This document shows, in pieces, positions 8,010 to 14,178 of a DNA stretch of 14,178 nt. The notes under the pieces were generated by a model. The model was not told where the DNA came from and ran no database searches. It saw nothing but the letters and a program-made list of their open reading frames with translations. Each line of letters begins with the position of its first letter. Position 1 is the stretch's first letter. The position numbers and the translations under genes are program-made. Origin of the DNA: UBA1724 sp963611685 (lineage in GTDB: Bacteria; Verrucomicrobiota; Lentisphaeria; Oligosphaerales; Oligosphaeraceae); assembly GCA_963611685.1 (NCBI GenBank), contig CAVDSU010000052.1, forward strand, positions 1 through 14,178. Direction: 5' to 3'.

Positions 8010-9101
8010 ATGTCTTTGAGCATTTCCATCCGTCCCGCGACAATCCTGGATCTCCAGGCGATGCTGGACATCTACGCACCCTACGTGGAGAAGACCGCAG
8101 TCTCCTTCGAATTGGCGGTCCCCACTCTCGAGGAGTTCGGCGAACGATATGAGGCGCGGCTGGGACGATATCCCTGGCTGGTCGCCATCGACGAGGCCAC
8201 CGGACACGTGCTGGGATACGCCTATTTGGGACCCTTCAAGGAACGCGCGGCATACGATGTCTCGGCGGAGGTCTCGGTATATGTGGACAACTCCTTCCAC
8301 CGCATCGGAATCGGCGCAAAGCTCTACGCCGCCATCGAGGCGGAGGCCTGCCTTCGCGGAATCCGGACTCTCCAGGCATGCATCGCCTATCCCGCCAATG
8401 GACAGGAGGACGATACCCTGACTCTGGACAGCGTCCATTTCCACCACCGCATGGGCTATCGACTCTGCGCGCACTTCCATCAGTGCGCCATGAAGTTCGA
8501 CCGCTGGTACGACATGGTCTGGATGGAGAAGCCCCTCTGGAAGGACGCCAGCCACCTGGGCGTCGAGAAGCGCGACGTCGTCTCCCACATCATGGAGCGA
8601 ATGATCTCCTTCTCCCGCGGAAATCTCCACGACATCACCCACCTCATGAAGGTCTGGGGATTCGCACGCACCATCGGCGTGGCCGAGGGACTCCCCGAAA
8701 ACGAACAGCTCATCCTGGAGGTGGCCGCCATCCTCCACGACATCGCTTGCCCCCTCTGCCGCGAAAAGTACGGCGTGGCCGAGGGCTGGCGACAGGAGCT
8801 GGAGGGCGCTCCCATGGCATTGGAATTCCTCCAGGAATCCCCACTCTCCGAAGAACAAAAACAACGGGTCTCCTTCCTCGTCGGACACCACCATACGCTC
8901 AAGGACATCCAGGGACGCGACTACCAAATCCTCGTGGAGGCCGATTACCTCGTCAATGCCGAGGAAAGCGGATTCTCCCCTAAAGCCCGCGCCGCCGCAA
9001 AACACGATTTCTTCCGGACACCCACAGGAATCCGACTCCTCGACAGCCTCTTCTCCGGCGAAGAAGAACACACCGCGGATACGCCCACAATTGGCAGGTA
9101 G
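8010..9101 (+). CDS. fusion of PAT-like GNAT acetyltransferase and HD-domain phosphohydrolase
   Basis: One uninterrupted frame of 363 residues joins two enzymes. Residues 1-175 match the phosphinothricin/methionine sulfone-type GNAT family: IRPATILDLQAMLDIYAPYV at the start, the acetyl-CoA loop RIGIG at 98-102, FHHRMGY, and the end motif FDRWYDMVWMEKPLW. Residues 190-350 match a compact HD family: His211 (DITHLMKV), His243-Asp244 (AAILHDIA), His293-295 (VGHHHT) and Asp312 (EADYLVNA), a complete metal-binding set. By family the first half transfers acetyl groups to small amines. The second half hydrolyses a phosphate ester of unknown identity. A longer frame upstream overlaps the Nim-like gene and is rejected because the GNAT fold starts at this ATG. 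The ribosome site is weak. The last residues and the stop lie in intergenic repeat sequence. Confidence 0.85.
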   Translation: MSLSISIRPATILDLQAMLDIYAPYVEKTAVSFELAVPTLEEFGERYEARLGRYPWLVAIDEATGHVLGYAYLGPFKERAAYDVSAEVSVYVDNSFHRIGIGAKLYAAIEAEACLRGIRTLQACIAYPANGQEDDTLTLDSVHFHHRMGYRLCAHFHQCAMKFDRWYDMVWMEKPLWKDASHLGVEKRDVVSHIMERMISFSRGNLHDITHLMKVWGFARTIGVAEGLPENEQLILEVAAILHDIACPLCREKYGVAEGWRQELEGAPMALEFLQESPLSEEQKQRVSFLVGHHHTLKDIQGRDYQILVEADYLVNAEESGFSPKARAAAKHDFFRTPTGIRLLDSLFSGEEEHTADTPTIGR

Positions 9102-9490
9102 CAGGTAGTGGGTAGAAGGTTCAAGCGGTGCCGCAGGCGCTCTACCGCGGCTGGAAAGCAGCGGTTCTAAAAGGTGCCGCCTTCGCAATGCGTGCCTTCC
9201 ACCGGAGCGATTCTTCCCTGGGCGGCTACCCAAAGGACGGGGGCTGCCGCCCCCGTACCCCCGCCTATCCTCTTCCGCTGCTGATGCGGCGGCAAATGCG
9301 GGCGAATGATTCGCCCGCGGGTAGAAGGTAGCAGGTAGCAAGTAGAAGGTTAAGCGGTGCCGCAGGCGCCTTTCCGACTGCTGGTGGCGAATGTCGGTGC
9401 AGTGCCCGGTCGCCACCCTAGAAATTTTCGGGGAGTGCGGGGGGGCATGGCCCCTCCGTCCTTTGGAGATCTTCCTGCAAACTTTCCCCA
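9086..9490. repeat. intergenic repeat cluster after the GNAT-HD gene
   Basis: Two direct copies of GTAG-type short repeats followed by the GCGGTGCCGCAGGCGC block occur at about 9090-9150 and 9318-9370. Between them lies an inverted copy of the hairpin module: CCAAAGGAC at 9230-9238 next to GGGGGCTGCCGCCCCC. The second copy continues into a GGGGGCATGGCCCC hairpin and GTCCTTTGG at 9458-9466, matching the units at 6580-6745 but more diverged. No gene is seen here. Confidence 0.75.
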
Positions 9491-9552
9491 TTCTAGGACC
9501 TGCTCTGCTTCTAGACACGCGTGTGACTCTTCGTACCCCGCCTAAATTCCTT

Positions 9553-9575
9553 CCGCCTATCGGCGGTGCCTTTTT
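9553..9575 (+). terminator. possible weak terminator
   Basis: CCGCC (9553-9557), a four-base loop and GGCGG (9562-9566) are followed after four bases by five Ts, with more T-rich sequence to 9590. It could end a transcript from the 6923-9101 run, although about 450 bases of repeat lie between. The stem is short, so confidence is low. Confidence 0.35.
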
Positions 9576-9591
9576 GTATTTTCCCCTTTTT

Positions 9592-9695
9592 GCGCGCCAA
9601 TTCGGGCGCGCGTGGCGCAATCGCCGGGTTTTCCCGGCGATGGGTTTCGCCCGCGAAACCCTGGCCTAACTTCCTCCTTCCTCCTTCCTCCTTTT
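9592..9695 (+). repeat. three consecutive strong hairpins plus pyrimidine tract
   Basis: Three perfect stems lie close together: GCGCGCC (9592-9598) with GGCGCGC (9605-9611); ATCGCCGGG (9620-9628) with CCCGGCGAT (9633-9641) around TTTT; and GGGTTTCG (9642-9649) with CGAAACCC (9654-9661). AACCCTGGCC follows at 9657-9666, then a run of TTCCTCC units ending in Ts just before the hexosaminidase start. The last part is shared with 436-468. It may be a repeat element, a terminator, or a leader structure for the next gene. Confidence 0.7.
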
Positions 9696-9705
9696 TCCCC
9701 CATAT

Positions 9706-11130
9706 ATGCGTCCCTCCAGTTACGCCCCCATTGCTCCCGCCTTTTCCGGAACCCTTCCCCGTGGCCGCGAATTCCGCCTCGACGAGGGCGAATTCGCCTT
9801 TGGGGCGAAGCTGACCGTTTCGCCCGTCGCCATGCCCTTCCTGGGCGAGTGCCTGCAGCTCTTTGGCGTGGAGGCGATTTCCTGCGAGGACAATCCCCAG
9901 GTCGCCGTCGCCTCCTGCACGGGCCTCCCGTCGGAGGGCTTTCGCCTGACGGTCTCTGCCGAGCGGATCCTGGTGGAATATGGTGACCGTGGCGGATTGG
10001 TCTATGGCCTCAATGCCCTGGAGCAGCAGCTCTATCTGGCATTCCGCTTCGGCGCGGACCAGGCCTTCCTGGAGGCCGGAGTCCTGGAGGACGCCCCGCG
10101 GCTTGTCTGGCGCGGCGTCATGCTGGACTCCTCCCGGCACTTCCAGAGTGTCGAAAACGTCCAGCGGCTGTTGCGGGCGATGGGCCGCTTGCGCCTCAAC
10201 CGCTTCCATTGGCATCTCTCCGACAACGAGGGCTGGCGCATGCCCTCCCTGGGCGCGCCGGAACTCAATGCGCTCTCCGCCCTCCAGAAGGGCTCCTACA
10301 CCCCCGAGGAAATCGCCGAAGTGCGCCGGGCCGCCAAGGAAAATGCCATCCAGATCATCCCCGAAATCGACTTCCCTGGACACAACCACGGTCTCTTGGA
10401 ACTCCATCCCGAATTCCGCTGCGACAAAGAGCACTTCTCCACCGAGCTCTGCCTGGGAAATCCCGCGGTGCTGGAGTTCGCCAAGGCACGCATTCAGGAG
10501 GCCATGGACCTCTTCCCCGAAAGCACGCACATCCATTTGGGTGGCGACGAGGCCGGCGACTGGTTCTGGAACCGCTGCCCCAAGTGCCAGGCAAAATGCG
10601 CCGAACTGAAGTTGGAGAACACCCGCAAGCTGGAAGAGTGGTTCATGCGGGAACTCTCGCAGTTCGTCGTGGACCACGGGCGAACTCCCATCACCTGGCG
10701 CACCGAGGCCATCCTCACTCCCAAGAATGTCCTCCAGTGCTGGGGAAATGCCAATGAGATGAATGCCTGCGCGGGCCATAACAACCTCTCCCATCAGGTG
10801 ATCTCCTCCATCGACAACGCATACTACCTGGACTACCCGCAGGCCTTCGAGGAGCCACACTTCCCCTGGATGGTCCAACTCTCCGAAGAGGGCGTCTACT
10901 CCGCAAACACCGGCGCACACCTGGAAGAGCTCCTGGGCGAACGACTCCTGGGACTGGAATGCCCGCTGTGGACCGAGGTGATCCCACAGTGGCGCCTGGA
11001 AGCGAAGCTCTTTCCACGCCTGGTCGCCGCTGCCGAAAGCGCCTGGAGCCCCGCAAAGACCGCCTCCTTCGCCGACTACCAGTCCCGCAAGAAGGCCCTC
11101 CTGCTGGCAGGCTACAAGTGGTGGCGCTAA
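9706..11130 (+). CDS. glycoside hydrolase family 20 beta-N-acetylhexosaminidase, cytosolic
   Basis: This enzyme would release terminal N-acetylglucosamine or N-acetylgalactosamine from small glycans by substrate-assisted catalysis. It has 474 residues. The N-terminal part is the GH20b-type alpha/beta domain, ending with GGLVYGLNALEQQL. The barrel starts at PRLVWRGVMLDSSRHF and contains LNRFHWHLSDNEGWR, IIPEIDFPGHNHG and the catalytic pair Asp281-Glu282 in HIHLGGDEAGD. CPLWTE and FPRLVAAAESAWS near the end complete the barrel. There is no signal peptide or anchor, so it should act inside the cell on imported sugars, unlike many secreted GH20 enzymes. No Shine-Dalgarno motif precedes the ATG; the upstream sequence is a pyrimidine tract. 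The MTHFR-like gene follows after 52 bases, with no obvious functional link. Confidence 0.92.
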   Translation: MRPSSYAPIAPAFSGTLPRGREFRLDEGEFAFGAKLTVSPVAMPFLGECLQLFGVEAISCEDNPQVAVASCTGLPSEGFRLTVSAERILVEYGDRGGLVYGLNALEQQLYLAFRFGADQAFLEAGVLEDAPRLVWRGVMLDSSRHFQSVENVQRLLRAMGRLRLNRFHWHLSDNEGWRMPSLGAPELNALSALQKGSYTPEEIAEVRRAAKENAIQIIPEIDFPGHNHGLLELHPEFRCDKEHFSTELCLGNPAVLEFAKARIQEAMDLFPESTHIHLGGDEAGDWFWNRCPKCQAKCAELKLENTRKLEEWFMRELSQFVVDHGRTPITWRTEAILTPKNVLQCWGNANEMNACAGHNNLSHQVISSIDNAYYLDYPQAFEEPHFPWMVQLSEEGVYSANTGAHLEELLGERLLGLECPLWTEVIPQWRLEAKLFPRLVAAAESAWSPAKTASFADYQSRKKALLLAGYKWWR

Positions 11131-11182
11131 ATTCCCGCGCTGAACACAGTCTATTCTCTTCTCTACCCCTATACCTCCGATT

Positions 11183-12532
11183 ATGGAATCTCCCTTCGTC
11201 TCCGGACTGCTGGACGGCACCTTCCATCTCCTGGGTGAGGTGCAGCCTCCCGCCCTGGAAGACTCCCTCCAGGAAGCCGATGCCCTGGCAGAGGGTATCG
11301 CCGCAGACTACGTGCGCGACGGACTCTTCTATGGCCTCGTGGTGGACGACAACCCCGACGACCTGGAACGCCAGGATGTCCAGGACTTCGCCGCGGTCCT
11401 GGAACGACACTTCCCCGGCCACGTGGTCCGAATGCTCTCCGGAAAGGGCCGCTCGCCCCGCGAGAACCACGTCTGGCTCCAGAAGATGGCCCACGAGAAG
11501 CCCGACGGCGTCTTCTGCGCCGTCAGCGGCGATGCACGGCCCCTCGAAAAGCACTACGTGGACTCCGTGGAGAGCCTCCGGCTCTGCCGGGAGGAGGGAC
11601 TGGGCGGACTCACCGCCGGCGCCACCATCAATGTGGGAAAATACACCGCGCCGGATATCGCCATCTCCTACACAAAGATGGGCCGGAAGCTCTCCCGCGG
11701 CGCAAAATTCCTCTTCTGCCAGGCGACCTGGGATGTCCGAAAGGCGCAGGAATTGCAATGGGAACTCCAGATGCGCGACGCCACGGTGCCCGTGATCGCA
11801 CGCATCCTCTGGTTCTCCTCCGAGGAGGTCGAAAAACTCCCCGCGGTCCTGCCTTCCGGCGTGCTCCTCCCTGAACTCTATCAGCGCGGCCTGAAGATCG
11901 AATACGCGAAGGGCCTGAAGGAGGGCAGGGCGTATCAGTCGCGATGCCTGGCACTCCTGATGACCGGACTGCGGCGGCTGGGATTCTGCGGCGCACTCCT
12001 CCATGGCGATGTCACTCCTATGGACATCCAGAGCCTGACCACCGCCTTCCAAAAGGCATTGGAGGACTGCCCCGACTACAACTCCTGGCGCAACCGCTGG
12101 AAGGGCGAGATGGAGAAGACCATGCTCCCGCCCGTCGCCAGCCCACGATACCTCTTCGCCAATCTCCTGAAACTCAACCACCGCGACCCCGCCGGCGTGG
12201 AATTCGAACCCACCAGCCCACTGGATCCCGGAAAGGCGCCCTTCGGAGATCGATTGGTCTCACGACTCCTCCGAACCGCCGATGACCCCGCCAAGCCCCA
12301 GGCACTCCGACACGCACTCTGCAAAATCTGCGGCGTGAACCCGAATGTCCTCTTCCGACTCGTCCACCTCGGATACCTCCCCAATGACCGCTGCCCAAAA
12401 CGACTCACCGAGGGCGCTTGCGGAAATGTGGGACCCAAAGGACAGTGCGAATGCCGAAATCGACTCTGCTTCTTCCGAAGAGTCCTGGCATTGGCCGCCG
12501 CACAGGGACGCCTGGATGAATGGGCGCGATAG
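11183..12532 (+). CDS. methylenetetrahydrofolate reductase-like protein with Cys-rich C-terminal domain
   Basis: By family this flavoprotein reduces methylene-THF to methyl-THF, the methyl donor for methionine synthesis. Residues 14 to about 290 look like the MTHFR barrel. Residues important in the E. coli enzyme have counterparts: Glu19 in LLGEVQPP (E28), Asp117 in AVSGDARP (D120) and Gln180 in FLFCQATWD (Q183). Residues from about 370 form the MTHFR C-terminal (MetV-like) domain. Its cysteines include C380 and C383 (CKIC), then C404, C413, C422, C424 and C429 in the CPKRLTEGACGN...GQCEC pattern, likely a metal or Fe-S site. In acetogens the two parts are often separate proteins (MetF and MetV). 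The HPE-type signature of E. coli MetF is not seen, so cofactor and electron donor may differ. There is no clear ribosome site. metK lies downstream, supporting a methionine/SAM role. The gene symbol metF is plausible but left unassigned. Confidence 0.82.
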   Translation: MESPFVSGLLDGTFHLLGEVQPPALEDSLQEADALAEGIAADYVRDGLFYGLVVDDNPDDLERQDVQDFAAVLERHFPGHVVRMLSGKGRSPRENHVWLQKMAHEKPDGVFCAVSGDARPLEKHYVDSVESLRLCREEGLGGLTAGATINVGKYTAPDIAISYTKMGRKLSRGAKFLFCQATWDVRKAQELQWELQMRDATVPVIARILWFSSEEVEKLPAVLPSGVLLPELYQRGLKIEYAKGLKEGRAYQSRCLALLMTGLRRLGFCGALLHGDVTPMDIQSLTTAFQKALEDCPDYNSWRNRWKGEMEKTMLPPVASPRYLFANLLKLNHRDPAGVEFEPTSPLDPGKAPFGDRLVSRLLRTADDPAKPQALRHALCKICGVNPNVLFRLVHLGYLPNDRCPKRLTEGACGNVGPKGQCECRNRLCFFRRVLALAAAQGRLDEWAR

Positions 12533-12537
12533 TATGA

Positions 12538-12613
12538 TATAATAACATAACTCGTTGATTGTCAAGGAGTTATATTGAATTCTGAATTTCTTCTCTCCTG
12601 CCTGGAATATTCC
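12538..12613. promoter_or_regulatory. AT-rich region with TATAAT and two inverted repeats
   Basis: Just after the MTHFR-like stop lie TATAAT (12538-12543), an inverted repeat ATAACTC (12547-12553) with GAGTTAT (12567-12573), a second -10-like TATATT (12571-12576), and the ten-base palindrome GGAATATTCC (12604-12613). The first inverted repeat could be a weak terminator (no T run follows) or an operator. No good -35 box is placed for TATAAT. The contrast with the GC-rich surroundings suggests a regulatory region, but no specific regulator can be named. Confidence 0.4.
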
Positions 12614-12654
12614 TGATTTCGTGGGTTGTGGAGGGGGTTGTCGGGTAGGGAAAC

Positions 12655-12662
12655 GGTATATT
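12655..12662 (+). promoter_or_regulatory. candidate -10 box for metK
   Basis: GGTATATT, the same core as in the promoter candidate at 6867-6874, lies 153 bases before the metK start. A matching -35 box is not clear: the bases 17 upstream are G-rich. If used, it would place the folded leader within the mRNA. Confidence 0.35.
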
Positions 12663-12671
12663 AGCGAAACG

Positions 12672-12804
12672 CCCCGGATTTGGCGATGCCGCCCACGGTT
12701 TTGGGTGGCATTGGCGGGGTGTACTGGAGTTCCAAGGTCTCCAGGGAGTCCCCGCCCTCCCAGCTTTCTTCCATGGGTGGGTGCTCCTAACAACACACTG
12801 GGAG
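12672..12804 (+). ncRNA. structured metK leader, candidate translational riboswitch
   Basis: Several stems can be drawn. A 10-pair hairpin (12686-12695 with 12702-12711, one G-U pair) sits inside CCCCG 12672-12676 / CGGGG 12715-12719. An alternative pairs GGCGGGG 12713-12719 with CCCCGCC 12750-12756, enclosing CTGGAG 12724-12729 / CTCCAG 12739-12744. CTCCCAG 12757-12763 is a perfect complement of CTGGGAG 12798-12804, which contains the metK Shine-Dalgarno sequence. The same CTCCC can instead pair with GGGAG 12744-12748. Two of these choices exclude each other, as in switches that hide a ribosome site. It does not resemble the SAM-I, SAM-II or SMK consensus by eye. The ligand (SAM would be logical before metK) and the function itself are inference. 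Confidence 0.45.
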
Positions 12805-12815
12805 TCTATATCCTT

Positions 12816-14036
12816 ATGCAACACAAGAGTTTTCTGTTTACCTCGGAGGCGGTTTCCGAGGGGCATCCCGACAAGGTCTGCGATCAGATTTCCGACGCCG
12901 TCCTGGATGCCATCCTTCAGCGGGATTCCCGGGCACACGTGGCCTGCGAAACCCTCGCTACCACCGATTTCGTGACTTTGGCCGGCGAAATCAGCCCCAG
13001 CGCGGACGCCACCGGCTTCGTCACGCCCGACTATGATGCCATTGTGCGCAAGGTCGTCGCCGGCATTGGCTACGACCGTCCGGGGGAGGGCTTCCAGGCG
13101 TCCACGCTGCAGCTGGTGAATCGTCTGCACGAGCAGAGCCCCGACATCGCCATGGGCGTCTCCGAAAAGACCAGCTTCTCCGGGGAGCAGGGCGCCGGCG
13201 ACCAGGGCATCATGTTCGGCTATGCCTGCGACGACACCCCGGCATACATGCCCGCGCCCGTCCATTACGCGAAGGTTATCCTGAAGCGCCTCTCCCAGCT
13301 GCGCCGCACGGATCCCGCGTATTCCTTCCTGCGCCCCGACGCAAAGAGCCAGCTCACCTTCCGCTATGAGGACGGAAAGCCCGTGGCCATCACCTCCATC
13401 GTGGTCTCCCATCAGCATGAGGATGGCCAGCGGGAGAAGGTCTTCCAGGCGGTGAAGGGGGTCCTTCACGAGGTCCTTCCCGCCGAATTCCTCCGCGAGG
13501 TCGATTTCGAGCACCTCAATGTCCGCGGCGGCTCCCTCTACATCAACCCCACCGGAAACTTCGTCACCGGCGGTCCCAACGGCGATACCGGCGTCACCGG
13601 ACGAAAGATCATCGTGGACACCTACGGCGGCGCCGGGCGCCATGGCGGCGGCGCCTTCAGCGGAAAGGACCCCAGCAAGGTGGACCGCTCCGCGTGCTAT
13701 CTCCTCCGAAAGGTCGCCAAGACCCTGGTCGCCGCCGGCGCCGCACGACGTTGCGAGGTGCAGGTCTCCTACGCCATCGGCGTCACCGATCCCCTCTCCT
13801 TCCATGTGGACTTCTTCGGAACCGGGAAGGTCTCCGAGGACGCCGTGGTCGAAATGCTCCAGAGCCGAAAGCCCTTCGATTTCCGACCCGCACAAATCTC
13901 CCGCGCCCTCGGACTGCTGACGCCAAACGGCTGGAACTACCAGCAAAGCGCCGCATACGGCCCCTTCGGCTGGGACGAGTTCCCATGGGAAAAACTCGAC
14001 CTCGTCGACGCCGTGAAAGAGGCCCTGAAGCTGTAA
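12816..14036 (+). CDS. metK: S-adenosylmethionine synthase (methionine adenosyltransferase)
   Basis: MetK makes SAM from methionine and ATP in the cytosol, releasing phosphate and pyrophosphate. The protein has 406 residues, slightly longer than the E. coli enzyme. Key motifs are intact: FTSEAVSEGHPDKVCDQISD (His17 in the ATP site), GAGDQGIMFGYA from residue 126 and the phosphate loop GGGAFSGKDPSKVDRS (277-292), with three repeated alpha/beta domains as usual. The frame is open upstream to 12621, but the family starts close to the FTSE motif and GGGAG at 12800-12804 is 11 bases from the ATG at 12816, so this start is chosen. The leader is long and folded and may control translation. A hairpin terminator follows. 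The MTHFR-like gene upstream belongs to the same methionine/SAM pathway. Confidence 0.97.
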   Translation: MQHKSFLFTSEAVSEGHPDKVCDQISDAVLDAILQRDSRAHVACETLATTDFVTLAGEISPSADATGFVTPDYDAIVRKVVAGIGYDRPGEGFQASTLQLVNRLHEQSPDIAMGVSEKTSFSGEQGAGDQGIMFGYACDDTPAYMPAPVHYAKVILKRLSQLRRTDPAYSFLRPDAKSQLTFRYEDGKPVAITSIVVSHQHEDGQREKVFQAVKGVLHEVLPAEFLREVDFEHLNVRGGSLYINPTGNFVTGGPNGDTGVTGRKIIVDTYGGAGRHGGGAFSGKDPSKVDRSACYLLRKVAKTLVAAGAARRCEVQVSYAIGVTDPLSFHVDFFGTGKVSEDAVVEMLQSRKPFDFRPAQISRALGLLTPNGWNYQQSAAYGPFGWDEFPWEKLDLVDAVKEALKL

Positions 14037-14065
14037 AAAAAATCAACTCTCCGCAGGAATGCCAT

Positions 14066-14104
14066 AGCGGATGCCGGAATCCCCACACTTCGGCATCCGC
14101 TTTT
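14066..14104 (+). terminator. rho-independent terminator of metK
   Basis: A perfect 11-pair stem, AGCGGATGCCG (14066-14076) with CGGCATCCGCT (14091-14101), encloses a 14-base loop and ends in TTTT. It begins 30 bases after the metK stop, the expected place for an intrinsic terminator. Confidence 0.8.
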
Positions 14105-14125
14105 GTGTAGAGGAACAATCCAATC

Positions 14126-14178
14126 GCGGGGCGCTCCTCGCCCCCGCAGGCAGTAGGCAGTAGGTCGCCGCCCGCAGG
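14126..14178. repeat. start of another intergenic repeat cluster
   Basis: A hairpin, GCGGGGCG (14126-14133) with CGCCCCCGC (14139-14147, one bulged base), is followed by GGCAGTAGGCAGTAGG and CGCCGCCCGCAGG. The short TAG-containing units resemble those at 6460, 9090 and 9320. The element runs out of the window. Confidence 0.6.

Noticed and set aside
12621..12815. N-terminal extension of MetK
   Set aside because: The upstream codons encode a low-complexity G/R/P-rich stretch foreign to the family. The ATG at 12816 has a ribosome site and the family start position.
12655..12815. Known SAM-I (S-box) riboswitch before metK
   Set aside because: The conserved core of the S-box, including its GGCAACC-type segment and kink-turn, is not present, so only an unclassified leader is claimed.

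Overview
This is GC-rich bacterial DNA with an outer membrane: it carries a complete TolC/adaptor/RND efflux operon. All recognised genes lie on the + strand. Many intergenic gaps are filled with short G/C-rich palindromic repeats, and a run of Ns (6541-6579) shows that this is draft assembly. The gene complement (old-yellow-type flavoredoxin, Nim-like split-barrel protein, cytosolic GH20 hexosaminidase, MTHFR with a Cys-rich tail) and weak Shine-Dalgarno sites at several starts would suit a gut Verrucomicrobiota/Lentisphaerota-like organism. That placement is inference and weak.

Layout. 1-470: three imperfect ~140-155 bp repeat units and a pyrimidine tract. 604-6397: a tripartite efflux operon (outer-membrane factor, periplasmic adaptor, RND permease), with the permease lacking the usual transmembrane aspartate pair. 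6398-6868: repeat-rich gap containing the assembly Ns. 6923-9101: a three-gene run of two FMN split-barrel-type proteins followed by a protein that joins a PAT-like GNAT acetyltransferase to an HD phosphohydrolase domain. 9102-9705: another repeat cluster ending in a series of strong hairpins. 9706-12532: a signal-less GH20 beta-N-acetylhexosaminidase followed by a methylenetetrahydrofolate reductase-like protein with the Cys-rich MTHFR C-terminal domain. 12533-12815: a long leader. 12816-14036: metK, followed by a clear hairpin terminator. The window ends in further repeat DNA.

How the genes fit together. The efflux genes form one export machine. The 6923-9101 run looks like a small redox/detoxification group, although its substrates cannot be read from sequence. 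The MTHFR-like protein makes the methyl donor for methionine synthesis and MetK turns methionine into SAM, so these two neighbours belong to one pathway. The most interesting non-coding signal is the metK leader. It contains a set of mutually exclusive stems, one of which would bury the metK Shine-Dalgarno sequence. It matches no SAM riboswitch class that I recognise by eye. No complete mobile element, CRISPR array, tRNA or rRNA was seen.
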